Both the position numbers and the translations under genes were made by a program. Of a stretch of 35,561 nucleotides of DNA, positions 1-8,727 are shown piece after piece. Under the pieces are notes generated by a model, which saw only the letters and a program-made list of their open reading frames with translations, was not told where the DNA came from and searched no databases. The first letter of the stretch is position 1; every line of letters begins with the position of its first letter. The DNA is from Desulfobacteraceae bacterium (GTDB lineage: Bacteria > Desulfobacterota > Desulfobacteria > Desulfobacterales > SKZT01). The stretch is from NCBI GenBank assembly GCA_007127235.1, contig SKZT01000231.1:1-35561 (forward strand), read 5' to 3'.

Positions 1-70
1 TAGTATTGACTATAAAATTGTGATATTATTTTGATAGTGCATCCTACAAAGCCAATAAAATGGAGGAAAG

Positions 71-1069
71 GTGGAAGATTCAGGAATAAGTAGAAGAAAA
101 TTCTTAAAGTACTCAGGCATTGCTGCAGGGACTTTGATGCTGGGATTTAGGGGAGGCGTTGCCATGGAAAGCAACAAAAGCCAAGTCTTATTTTTTGAAA
201 CCGAAGATCACAAAGAAGGTGTCGTTTCATCCATGAGATCTCTGAACTCGAACCCGGTAAAAAATAAAGCGGTGCTTATTAAACCCAACTTCAACACTGC
301 GGATTATTACCCCGGCTCCACCCATAACGACACACTGGTTAGTTTAGTGGAAGAAGTATGGAACATGGGCGCAAAGTCCGTGGCGATAGGAGAAAGAAGT
401 TACCCTCCAACCAAAGATGTGATGGAGGACATGGGAATTATCCCGCTTATGCAGGAGCGAGACGTTCGCATCATCAACTTCGATGAACTCGCCGACAAAG
501 ACTGGGTGAAGTTCAAACCCAAGGACACACACTGGAAGGATGGATTTCGCGTGGCAAGGCCCATTTTGGAAGCCGAGTGCCTCATCTCTACCTGTTGCCT
601 TAAGACGCATCAGTACGGCGGGGTCTTTACTATGTCCCTGAAACTTCACGTAGGAGTGGTTCCCACCACCAGGCACGGCTACGGCTACATGAGGGAACTC
701 CACAGTTCTGTTCATCAACAAAAAATGATCGCTGAAATCAATGCACCCTTCAAACCCGATCTTATCGTTTTGGATGGAATCGATGCCTTCGTGGATGGCG
801 GTCCGATGACCGGAAAAAGGGCCAAGGGAAAAGTATTTCTCACATCCACAGACCGTGTTGCTACAGACGCCGTAGCTCTGGCTGTTTTAAAGGTGCTGGG
901 GAGCAATGAGCAGATTATGCAGCGCAAGATCTTTGATCAGGAGCAGATTGCCAGAGCAGTCCAACTTGGGCTTGGCGCTGCGTCGCCATCAGAAATAGAG
1001 CTTATCTCCGGTGATAAGAAAAGTATAGAATACTGTAACCGGGTAGGTGAAATGCTGGCCCGGGGATAG
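71..1069 (+). CDS. DUF362 domain-containing protein with twin-arginine signal
   Basis: GTG start after AGGAAAG; N-terminal SRRKFLKYSGIAAGTLMLGF Tat-like signal; DUF362-like body (VLIKPNFNT, LISTCCLKTHQYGGVFTMSLKLHVG). Confidence 0.85.
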   Translation: MEDSGISRRKFLKYSGIAAGTLMLGFRGGVAMESNKSQVLFFETEDHKEGVVSSMRSLNSNPVKNKAVLIKPNFNTADYYPGSTHNDTLVSLVEEVWNMGAKSVAIGERSYPPTKDVMEDMGIIPLMQERDVRIINFDELADKDWVKFKPKDTHWKDGFRVARPILEAECLISTCCLKTHQYGGVFTMSLKLHVGVVPTTRHGYGYMRELHSSVHQQKMIAEINAPFKPDLIVLDGIDAFVDGGPMTGKRAKGKVFLTSTDRVATDAVALAVLKVLGSNEQIMQRKIFDQEQIARAVQLGLGAASPSEIELISGDKKSIEYCNRVGEMLARG

Positions 1070-1090
1070 GAATAAAAAGGAAAGGCCTGT

Positions 1091-1546
1091 TTAATCATCA
1101 TCAGGGATATATTGTCTTAACTTTACACCATTATCCGATACAACACGCGGATATTTTGTATTTTCTTGAGGCGTTGCTTTCTTTCGGCTTTTGCGTATCT
1201 CAAATAGCCAATTGTCCCCGAGGTCAAAAAGATAATAAAGCTTTAGTCCTATAAGAGGGTATATATCTTTCAGAAGAATGTTTTCGTAATCTCCACCATC
1301 ATCTGGGTAACCGGGTTTGCCTGAAAATTGAATTTTACGATTTCGGTCATTTCTTCCGGCATAAAATATGAACAAGTGATCATTGTCAAAATTTAAGATT
1401 TTTTGAATAAAAAGATGCAAGTCATAAAGAGAGCAAATATCTGGAATCTCGATATCAGCATCCCAAAAGTTTTTGTTGTCAACCGGATCCCATAAATTAC
1501 TGATATTCAATGTGTACAGTTCAAATTTTTCTTTCATAATCTCCAT
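1091..1546 (-). CDS. plasmid pRiA4b ORF-3-like family protein
   Basis: Family-like pattern: LHLFIQKILNFDNDHLFIFYAG ... LLKDIYPLIGLKLYYLFDLGDNWLFEI. Confidence 0.75.
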   Translation of the reverse strand: MEIMKEKFELYTLNISNLWDPVDNKNFWDADIEIPDICSLYDLHLFIQKILNFDNDHLFIFYAGRNDRNRKIQFSGKPGYPDDGGDYENILLKDIYPLIGLKLYYLFDLGDNWLFEIRKSRKKATPQENTKYPRVVSDNGVKLRQYIPDDD

Positions 1547-1575
1547 CGTCTATGATTCAAATTGAAACGGTATCC

Positions 1576-2391
1576 TTAGACTTCGCATTTCATAACGAGT
1601 TTTTTTGCGATCTTTTCAAGGTCGAAAGAAAGATCGGTGGCAGCGGAAAATTTTTGAGTCGCTGCAATCAGATTGTCACGGGCCGGCATGTCGGAGCTTT
1701 TGCCAAAAAGAACCAGATTGAGATGGTCGGAGGACCTGATGCAGGCCGTATGCGGGAACCGGTTTTTGAAAAGCCGGATTAACGTTGAGTCCCTTCCATG
1801 ATGATTAAAAAGGTTTAATACAACAACTCCTTCGGCGGATGTTATAGCTTTTACGGCGTCAAAAAACGACGGACCCGACAGCGCTTGAGGTATGCCTTTT
1901 CCACTGTAGGCGTCTATGAAGACAAGATCGTAAATGTTCTGAGTTTCTTTAACGAATTTAGCTCCATCCGCAACATGGATTTTGAATCGTTCGTCTTCTT
2001 GTACCCCGAAAAAGTTCTTGGCCGCTTCAACCACGACCGGATCAATTTCGACGGCGTCTATATGCAGGTTTGGAAAGTGTCTTTTCAGCAAGGTGGTATA
2101 AGTCCCTCCGCCCAAACCAATCATAAGAGCGCGATTCGGATTCGGCGTCAGCATTGGTCCCAGGGCGGCAATCCTTATATATTCGGTAGGAACGGCTCTG
2201 GGATCCGAAAGAGAAATAACGCTCTCATTGGCGGAATTCGGTTTGCCGAAACGAAGATATCGCTTGTCGCTTTTATCGATGACAAGGACCCTTTCGTACT
2301 CTGATTGCTGGTCAAAACGAATCTGGATTTGACTGTCATCGCAGCCGAAAAGCGCGAAAACAACAAAAAGCGTAACGATTCGATTCATCAT
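1576..2391 (-). CDS. spermidine synthase-like SAM-dependent methyltransferase-fold protein with lipoprotein-like signal
   Basis: MIGLGGGTYTTLLKRHFPNLHIDAVEIDPVVVEAA and DLVFIDAYSGKGIP motifs; N-terminus MMNRIVTLFVVFALFGCDD. Confidence 0.8.
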   Translation of the reverse strand: MMNRIVTLFVVFALFGCDDSQIQIRFDQQSEYERVLVIDKSDKRYLRFGKPNSANESVISLSDPRAVPTEYIRIAALGPMLTPNPNRALMIGLGGGTYTTLLKRHFPNLHIDAVEIDPVVVEAAKNFFGVQEDERFKIHVADGAKFVKETQNIYDLVFIDAYSGKGIPQALSGPSFFDAVKAITSAEGVVVLNLFNHHGRDSTLIRLFKNRFPHTACIRSSDHLNLVLFGKSSDMPARDNLIAATQKFSAATDLSFDLEKIAKKLVMKCEV

Positions 2392-2428
2392 TCGGGTACC
2401 CGCCTCCTGTCAATCGATATTCAATCCG

Positions 2429-2680
2429 TCAATTATTTTTTGTCATATCAGCTTCAGCAAGCTTATCTAATTCTGCGAAGCCCATAAGCTTTTTTGATGC
2501 AAGCCCGTTTTGTGTTATCAGATCCAGATCTGTTGAAATTGATTGCAAGCATGCAGCAATGGTTATCTTATGGCATTTATCGAAAATTTCACAGTCCAAA
2601 CACTTATCGGGTGAATTACCGTAAAGCATATCTTCTGCTTGCCGCCCGAAACATTCTTTATTAGTCCATTTTTTTTTCAT
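2429..2680 (-). CDS. small Cys-containing hypothetical protein
   Basis: 83-aa ORF with Cys cluster KCLDCEIFDKCHKITIAAC; lies between coding genes on the same strand. Confidence 0.55.
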   Translation of the reverse strand: MKKKWTNKECFGRQAEDMLYGNSPDKCLDCEIFDKCHKITIAACLQSISTDLDLITQNGLASKKLMGFAELDKLAEADMTKNN

Positions 2681-2756
2681 TTTAAAACCCGCTATAATTT
2701 TGCCTGGAACTTATAGTCCCAGCAGGTTACACTCATATGCGATTGCTTAAATATGG

Positions 2757-3395
2757 CTATGCAAAAAATTGTATTAATCTACCCCTAACATTAACATTTG
2801 AGAATCCGAAATTTCTCATAATCCATTCAAGTGTGGATTTTTGGTAGAAAAAAACATGGGTTTCGTCATTTTTATAGTACCAATTTAAAAAATCTATATT
2901 TTCATTGTAAATTTCTGTCATGCAGTAGAGAACTCCTCTGCTTTTGAGAAGAGATTTTAAAAGCTTGAATTCCTTGCGTGGAGTGTGAAAATGCTCGATT
3001 ACCTCACAGCATACGATATAATTATAACTTGAATTCAGTTTTTCAGGATAATTGTGGAAAATAGGGTCGTACAGCGCGATGTTGTAATGTTCATCCTGAA
3101 GAAGCTTACTTGCAACAGGACCTGTGCCAGCCCCAAAATCGAGCCCTTTGTGTTTATGGGTGAACCTTTTTTTAACCGCATTTACAATAGGCATGACAAA
3201 CTTTTGGTAGCCGGGATCGTTGACATCATTGTTGTGAAGCTGATACCTCATTTTTTCTTCTTCATAAGAGGGATAATGCTCAGGATGCATAAAAATTGAA
3301 AAACAATTTTCACATCTAAAATAGCTTCTTTGCCTGAATTCACAGAAATTTTCAGGCTCAAAACCGCAAAGCTTGCATTCAAATTCCTGTCTCAT
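2757..3395 (-). CDS. class I SAM-dependent methyltransferase with N-terminal zinc-ribbon-like CxxC pairs
   Basis: CKLCGFEP...YFRCENCFSIF; HKGLDFGAGTGPVASKLL; YNYIVCCEVIEHFHTPRKEFKLLKSLLKSRGVLYCMTE. Confidence 0.82.
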   Translation of the reverse strand: MRQEFECKLCGFEPENFCEFRQRSYFRCENCFSIFMHPEHYPSYEEEKMRYQLHNNDVNDPGYQKFVMPIVNAVKKRFTHKHKGLDFGAGTGPVASKLLQDEHYNIALYDPIFHNYPEKLNSSYNYIVCCEVIEHFHTPRKEFKLLKSLLKSRGVLYCMTEIYNENIDFLNWYYKNDETHVFFYQKSTLEWIMRNFGFSNVNVRGRLIQFFA

Positions 3396-3583
3396 TCTTA
3401 TTTCCCGGTTGAATAACTGTTGTTTGGGTGAATTCCCTGATGGCTATTGATCCGGCAGCCATTCACCCGATCCCTATAACACCGAATATCGGCGGCCCAA
3501 TTGTAACTCTGTTTTTAGGTTTTTTGCAAGAGCAGGAATCAACAAAATCAAGGTAAATTTATTCTATCTCCACAAGCCCACCA

Positions 3584-3600
3584 GGTGACCGAAGGTCACC
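3584..3600. other. perfect 7-bp stem hairpin GGTGACC-GAA-GGTCACC
   Basis: Inverted repeat read directly in intergenic DNA. Confidence 0.6.
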
Positions 3601-3804
3601 CGTGCCAACTTCGCTGTATCGAGGTAAACAATGATTGGGACGCTTTCCTCAATTATGTCCATGTTTGAAATATTGTTCCTTCTTTCTCTTAAAGTCATAA
3701 TTTTTTGCCTGGCTGTTTTTTCGTGTCTTTCCGTGAGGTTGCATGAAATTTTGTGAAGGGGGTGATATATCGGTAATCAAAACTTAGAGCAAGGAGGATA
3801 ACTG

Positions 3805-4020
3805 ATGACCAGGCAAGTTGCAGACAAAGCAGATCCCACCATTGAAGATGTCAGGGCTCAATTTGAAAACACTAAGGTGTTTCAAGCCAACTTGATGCCC
3901 AACGTGCCAAAAAACAGATTATTTAAACCAGGTACAGGCGATCTAATATGCCACCACGGATGTTGCCGGAAATCAATGCGCCTTGAATACGGACCAAAAT
4001 CCGGCGCAATCCTTGGATAA
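3805..4020 (+). CDS. small hypothetical protein (71 aa)
   Basis: Strong SD AAGGAGG upstream of ATG; isolated ORF in otherwise non-coding DNA. Confidence 0.6.
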   Translation: MTRQVADKADPTIEDVRAQFENTKVFQANLMPNVPKNRLFKPGTGDLICHHGCCRKSMRLEYGPKSGAILG

Positions 4021-4053
4021 TTTTTTATTGCCAGTCACCTAAGGTCCTTCTTT

Positions 4054-4629
4054 CTACCAATTTTCGCCAAGAAGTTCAAAATAGGCCTGTGGTTTGACGC
4101 AGGCTGGGCACTTGTCCGGTGTTTGCTTGCCGTTATGCAGATAGCCGCAATTACGACAACGCCAGACCACTTCTTTTTCGCGGGCAAAAACTCGTTCGCC
4201 CAGGATGTTTGCTGCCAAATCCCGGAATCGCTTTTCGTGCTGTTTTTCCGAAACGCTGATGGCATTCCATGTCTCGGCAGCCCGTATGAACCCTTCTTCA
4301 GCGGCAATTTTTGCAAATCCTGGATACATCCGGGAATGCTCAAAACGTTCGCCATCGGCTGCCAAAAGGAGGTTTTCATAGGTTCCCTTGATTACACCGG
4401 AGGGAAATGACCAGGTAATTTCCATTTCGCCGCCGTTGAAAAATTTGAAGAACCGAAGGGCGTGTTCACATTCCTGATTGGCCGTTTCTTCGAAAATGTC
4501 GGCAATTTGTATAAAACCTTCTTCGGCAGCATGGCGGGCAAAATAGGTATAACGATTCCGGGCTTGTGATTCACCCGCAAAAGAGATCAGGAGATTTTGC
4601 GCGGTTTGACTCTCCCTGAATTTTCCCAT
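4054..4629 (-). CDS. rubrerythrin (ferritin-like diiron + C-terminal rubredoxin-like domain)
   Basis: MGKFRESQTAQNLLISFAGESQARNRYTYFARHAAEEGF; EETANQECEHALRFFKFF; C-terminal WRCRNCGYLHNGKQTPDKCPAC; SD AAGGAGG before the internal ATG at 4629, preferred over the longer ORF start at 4704. Confidence 0.93.
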   Translation of the reverse strand: MGKFRESQTAQNLLISFAGESQARNRYTYFARHAAEEGFIQIADIFEETANQECEHALRFFKFFNGGEMEITWSFPSGVIKGTYENLLLAADGERFEHSRMYPGFAKIAAEEGFIRAAETWNAISVSEKQHEKRFRDLAANILGERVFAREKEVVWRCRNCGYLHNGKQTPDKCPACVKPQAYFELLGENW

Positions 4630-4670
4630 GACGGACCTCCTTACAGAACCTGGTATAAAAATATAGAAAT

Positions 4671-4862
4671 TTATTCTTCGATTTCGATGGCTTCCGGAAC
4701 GCATTCCCGCGCTGCCTGTCGAACAAGGTCATGATACTTTTCGGGAATTTCTTCATATTTAACAATGGATATTAACTGGTCTTCGTCATATTCGAAGACT
4801 TCCGGACAAAGCTTGTTGCAGTTTCGGTCACCCATGCATTGCCTGTTAATGGTAACTTTCAT
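4671..4862 (-). CDS. ferredoxin (single-cluster, Asp-type motif)
   Basis: MKVTINRQCMGDRNCNKLCPEVFEYDED ... ECVPEAIEIEE; SD GGAGG upstream. Confidence 0.9.
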   Translation of the reverse strand: MKVTINRQCMGDRNCNKLCPEVFEYDEDQLISIVKYEEIPEKYHDLVRQAARECVPEAIEIEE

Positions 4863-4919
4863 TAAAACCTCCTTTGATTAATTGGCTATAAGATTAATTT
4901 TATTGCTTTCTGCCTGCAT

Positions 4920-5001
4920 TGAGCGATTCTATATCGGGAAACCTCCCAATGCCATTCCGGCGGGGGCGGGAATGATGGATATTTGAAAACAAAATCGCTC
5001 A
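4920..5001. repeat. dispersed repeat copy A, bounded by TGAGCGATT / AATCGCTCA inverted ends
   Basis: tgagcgattctatatcgggaaacctcccaatgccattccgg...aatcgctca; similar to copies at ~16815 and 31562. Confidence 0.6.
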
Positions 5002-5263
5002 GGTTAGGGTCTGTGGAAAAATATCTGTTTAGAAAATTATTCTTTTCTGTTCACTATAGTTTAAAACACGTCAATATGTCAATAACTATTCAGCAGTGAA
5101 ATAAACCGAAAAATCCCCTCCCGGATGGGCTGAGCCTCTTATTTTATCGCAAGCTTTACTACCGTGCACTATTACGACTTTTTTATGTACAGGAGTCAAT
5201 TTAATCTTGCAAAGTACTTTCAAACATGCTTTTTTAGGTATAAGTAGTGTGCCAGGCCAAGCT

Positions 5264-5287
5264 GTGGCGAATGAATTCGCACCTACA
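5264..5287 (-). repeat. REP-like palindrome with GTAG tetranucleotide
   Basis: Reverse complement reads TGTAGGTGCGAATTCATTCGCCAC: GTAG followed by GCGAAT-tc-ATTCGC palindrome. Confidence 0.55.
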
Positions 5288-5343
5288 AGTTGTTTACATC
5301 GGATGTGGGATACAGAAATCGTCTATCAATAAACGGACATAGA

Positions 5344-6408
5344 ATGCGATTTATTGGCTTAATTTTGATTTTGGTCATATACGTGTCACTGGCAACAGCA
5401 GTGACTGTTTTTTCAATGCCGATTCCTTCAAGCCATCGCTCAGAGGCAGCGGTAAATCGTGTAAAACCTTTGTTGGAAGATAAACTCATTCAACTTGGTG
5501 TAAAATGGGGCGCGCCTGTTTTTATAAGAATATTTAAAAATGAAAATATTCTGGAAGTCTGGGTCGGGCAGATGGACCGGTTTGTCCTGTTTAAAAGTTA
5601 CGAGGTTTGTGATTATGGACCAAAAGGCCTGGGACACAAGATTAGAGAGGGAGATAAGCGGGCACCGGAAGGATTCTATTTTGTAACCGCATCTTCGCTG
5701 AACCCGTATTCTAAGTTCCACTTGTCATTCGATCTTGGATATCCGAACAGCTATGACAGGGCACACGGGTTGACAGGCACGGCAATTATGGTCCACGGCA
5801 GATGTAAATCAGTGGGGTGCTATTCGGTATCCGACATGGACGTTGAAGAAATTTACACGCTCGTGGAAGCAGGGCTCAGGAACGGTCAAAGCAGTGTACC
5901 TGTGCATGTGTTTCCTTTTCGCATGACATCCCAAAATATGCGGAAGTATCAGGGGCATTTATGGGAATCGTTCTGGAAAAATCTCAAGGATGGTTATGAC
6001 ATTTTTGAGCGTGATGGTTTTCGTCCGCCGCGGGTAACGGTTCAAAATAAAAGATATGTGTTTAAAAAAAAATCAGGAGGCAGTTATGATTTCAACCCTG
6101 CCAGTGTTAAAGGAAATGGTCTGCACATCATGGCTGAGGCATGGTTTGTTCCTGATGAAAAAAAATATTTTCGACCCTATTTCACAAGGGGGTTTTTTGA
6201 AGTTGTCGATCCATATAAAGAGTCATTTATTCTAACCATCGAACCTGTAAATCAGAATTTTGCCCGTCATCATTTTGCAGTTCGGGATCCCTACGGCAGG
6301 GTGCTCGAGATTCGGGTTCAGGAAACATACGAGTGGATGCCCCTTGAGTTTGCACCCATGGGATTGAAGCGGTTGATTAGTCGAATTTGTGCATACTATT
6401 ATAGATGA
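5344..6408 (+). CDS. L,D-transpeptidase (YkuD/YafK-like) family protein with C-terminal extension
   Basis: GLTGTAIMVHGRCKSVGCYSVSD catalytic motif; hydrophobic N-terminus MRFIGLILILVIYVSLATAVTVFS if translation starts at 5344 rather than 5290. Confidence 0.85.
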   Translation: MRFIGLILILVIYVSLATAVTVFSMPIPSSHRSEAAVNRVKPLLEDKLIQLGVKWGAPVFIRIFKNENILEVWVGQMDRFVLFKSYEVCDYGPKGLGHKIREGDKRAPEGFYFVTASSLNPYSKFHLSFDLGYPNSYDRAHGLTGTAIMVHGRCKSVGCYSVSDMDVEEIYTLVEAGLRNGQSSVPVHVFPFRMTSQNMRKYQGHLWESFWKNLKDGYDIFERDGFRPPRVTVQNKRYVFKKKSGGSYDFNPASVKGNGLHIMAEAWFVPDEKKYFRPYFTRGFFEVVDPYKESFILTIEPVNQNFARHHFAVRDPYGRVLEIRVQETYEWMPLEFAPMGLKRLISRICAYYYR

Positions 6409-6422
6409 CGAAGTAACATAAT

Positions 6423-6456
6423 TCAGGTGACCGGCGATAAATCGCCGGTCACCTGA
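6423..6456. terminator. bidirectional hairpin between convergent genes
   Basis: 16-bp perfect inverted repeat TCAGGTGACCGGCGAT-AA-ATCGCCGGTCACCTGA between 3' ends of convergent CDSs. Confidence 0.75.
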
Positions 6457-7186
6457 TATCTATATCGGCAAAATATCCGATATGATCGGAAATGAGCCGA
6501 TGCTTTTCTTCCACAATTCCAACTTTCCGGATAATAAAACAGTTTTTCTCCACAAAAATATAATCAATGCGTTTGCCATTTCCTATTGTGGTTCCTATAG
6601 AATCCGCTTCAGCACCGCCTGGGGTGGTGATGGCCGCCTGACAAGTGTCAACCCATTTGTTTTTTATCGAGTTTAATGCATTATCATGTGGGGTGCAGTT
6701 GAAATCACCCATTAAAATGGTGGGGGCATTGCTCTGTTTCGTCAAAGAAAACAAATTTTCAATTTGATGATCAATAGCATGTGGAACCAGGTGAACATTT
6801 ATTACCGAAATCACATTGTCTCCAGCCTGAAAAGAGGCTTGCAGGGCCTGACGTCCGGATCTTATATTCTCGTCAAAATATATGGAAAAACCTGCACTTT
6901 TAATCAGTGGCAGTCGGAATAGAAATGCAATACCCCATTCGAAAAAGTCAAGTGAATAGCTGGATGGATGACGGCAATAAATGTATTTAAAATTGAGGTG
7001 TGAAGCAATTTTTTTTGCCTGTTTTTCATTTTTGACTTCCTGAAGCGCAACAATATCCGGTTGAACCGATTCAATGGCAAATGCCACGTCGATTGTTTTT
7101 TCCTTTTTAGCCGGTATATCGTAACCTGGCTTATCAGGAAATTCACTCCCGGCACCAAAACGAATATTAAGGGTTAAAAGGCGCAT
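6449..7186 (-). CDS. endonuclease/exonuclease/phosphatase family protein
   Basis: LTLNIRFG; PDIVALQEVKN; ILMGDFNCTP; RIDYIFV; LISDHIGYFADI. Confidence 0.9.
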   Translation of the reverse strand: MRLLTLNIRFGAGSEFPDKPGYDIPAKKEKTIDVAFAIESVQPDIVALQEVKNEKQAKKIASHLNFKYIYCRHPSSYSLDFFEWGIAFLFRLPLIKSAGFSIYFDENIRSGRQALQASFQAGDNVISVINVHLVPHAIDHQIENLFSLTKQSNAPTILMGDFNCTPHDNALNSIKNKWVDTCQAAITTPGGAEADSIGTTIGNGKRIDYIFVEKNCFIIRKVGIVEEKHRLISDHIGYFADIDIR

Positions 7187-7255
7187 ATCATTGTTTAGAG
7201 CTTCAACGAAAACTCACCCTTCCTCAGAGGGAGGGGGTGTATGAAAATTCTATTC

Positions 7256-8614
7256 TTAACGGGAAAATCCCCCTTGACTAAAGCCATGCACACCCCTGTT
7301 GTTCCGAATCCGGGAAGAACCCTGTTCATTTCTTGCAGGCCTTCGAAAAGCGCTCGGGTCATTTCTTTGAAAAACATTGCGCTCTGGTCTTTGAAAAGAC
7401 CGGATTTCGCCGGAGGATCGATCAAAACTTCTCCGGCTTTCCTGACCAACAGCACTCTGGTTTTCGCGACCATCACGAATACGGTTTTGCCGAAAACCAG
7501 GGGTGCGGGGAACCATCACGGAACCCTTGTTATCGGGTCTTTTTACTTCTGTAGAATTGTCCCTTCTGCTTGTTCTGGAAGTTTCTCTCCCGGATCGTTG
7601 ATTTACCTGACCGGAAATCCCGGGTGAACGAACATTTGGTTCTCGGCTTGTGTTATCCCGAAATCTTTCAGAACGGCGATCGAAAGATGATCTAACATTG
7701 GAATGTCTGGTTTCAGGAGAGACGATATTTGTGTCAAAGCTGCTTTTCTGCCGACGACTGTCTCTCATAAACGTTGACTTGTCGGTTATTCTGCTTTCAT
7801 GGGGTCTCGACAATCTCCGTGACGATCTTTTGGTCCCCGGGTGTCCATATTCCTGATATTTGCGTTTAGCAGGGTGCCTCACAATACCTCTTGGAGTGTG
7901 GATGGATCTTGTTTTGCGATTGCTGACCACCCCGATGACTCTTGTATGACTTCTGAAGTGTTTCGGGTAACCATAACTGCTAAGGATAACCACATGAGAG
8001 GTTCTATGAAAATCACGCATTACAAAAAAACCGGAAAACCAAAAACCTTCCCACCAAAACGGATAGTGAACCCAGCTGTAGAGGCTGTAATACGAGCGAG
8101 GTGGAGGATAGTAAGTAATCACCGGTGGTCCGCTATGATAATAATAGTTGTGGATTACCGTGGGCTCAATATAATGGATGTGCGTTTCAGAAGGCGGTGT
8201 TTCAATGTGTTTTGTTCCGTTTCTGTCCGGAATAATGGGCAATTCAAAGTCCGCAACGAGGCTTTGAAAAATGTTTACTGCCTCCTTTTGATCCATGGAA
8301 AGATATCCATAATTTGCAACTCTGATTACCGCATCCTGCAATTCTCCGATGACATCGGGGGTCATGGGATAATCGGAAATCCACCCGTTTTTGGGCGCAA
8401 TTCCAATGTCAGCCAGCATTTGCTGCGCATGTTCTTCTGAAAAAGGCCTTCCCAAATTTAATTCGTAAGCCAGGGTGGTGGCGAAATCACCTTGACGAAC
8501 TAAAGATGGGGCCACCGGAGGAGGTTCAGAAAGACTCTGCGCGGATTGAACGGGGTGAACAAAAGGTATCAAGAGAAAAATGATTACCACTGATATAATT
8601 TGTATTTTTTTCAT
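7256..8614 (-). CDS. secreted hypothetical protein with aromatic-rich middle and Arg/Ser-rich basic C-terminus
   Basis: Signal peptide MKKIQIISVVIIFLLIPFVHPVQSAQ; long ORF; low-complexity YYYHSGPPVITYYPPPRSYYSLYSWVHYPFWWEGFWF and RS/RR-rich tail. Confidence 0.75.
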   Translation of the reverse strand: MKKIQIISVVIIFLLIPFVHPVQSAQSLSEPPPVAPSLVRQGDFATTLAYELNLGRPFSEEHAQQMLADIGIAPKNGWISDYPMTPDVIGELQDAVIRVANYGYLSMDQKEAVNIFQSLVADFELPIIPDRNGTKHIETPPSETHIHYIEPTVIHNYYYHSGPPVITYYPPPRSYYSLYSWVHYPFWWEGFWFSGFFVMRDFHRTSHVVILSSYGYPKHFRSHTRVIGVVSNRKTRSIHTPRGIVRHPAKRKYQEYGHPGTKRSSRRLSRPHESRITDKSTFMRDSRRQKSSFDTNIVSPETRHSNVRSSFDRRSERFRDNTSREPNVRSPGISGQVNQRSGRETSRTSRRDNSTEVKRPDNKGSVMVPRTPGFRQNRIRDGRENQSAVGQESRRSFDRSSGEIRSFQRPERNVFQRNDPSAFRRPARNEQGSSRIRNNRGVHGFSQGGFSR

Positions 8615-8727
8615 GGCACGCTCCTTGGTTAGGAGTTTATACCATCATTGTAAGGCCCAATGCAAAATATGGCAACCCAAAATGTGCACGCGTTTGTTCA
8701 CTGGCTCAAAATATGGTTTTCAAGTCT

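Noticed and set aside
1885-2304. 139-aa plus-strand ORF opposite the spermidine-synthase-like gene
   Set aside because: Antisense to a gene with clear SAM-fold motifs.
7841-8440. 199-aa plus-strand ORF opposite the secreted basic protein
   Set aside because: The minus-strand ORF is much longer with a signal peptide and SD; the plus ORF has no recognisable motifs or RBS.
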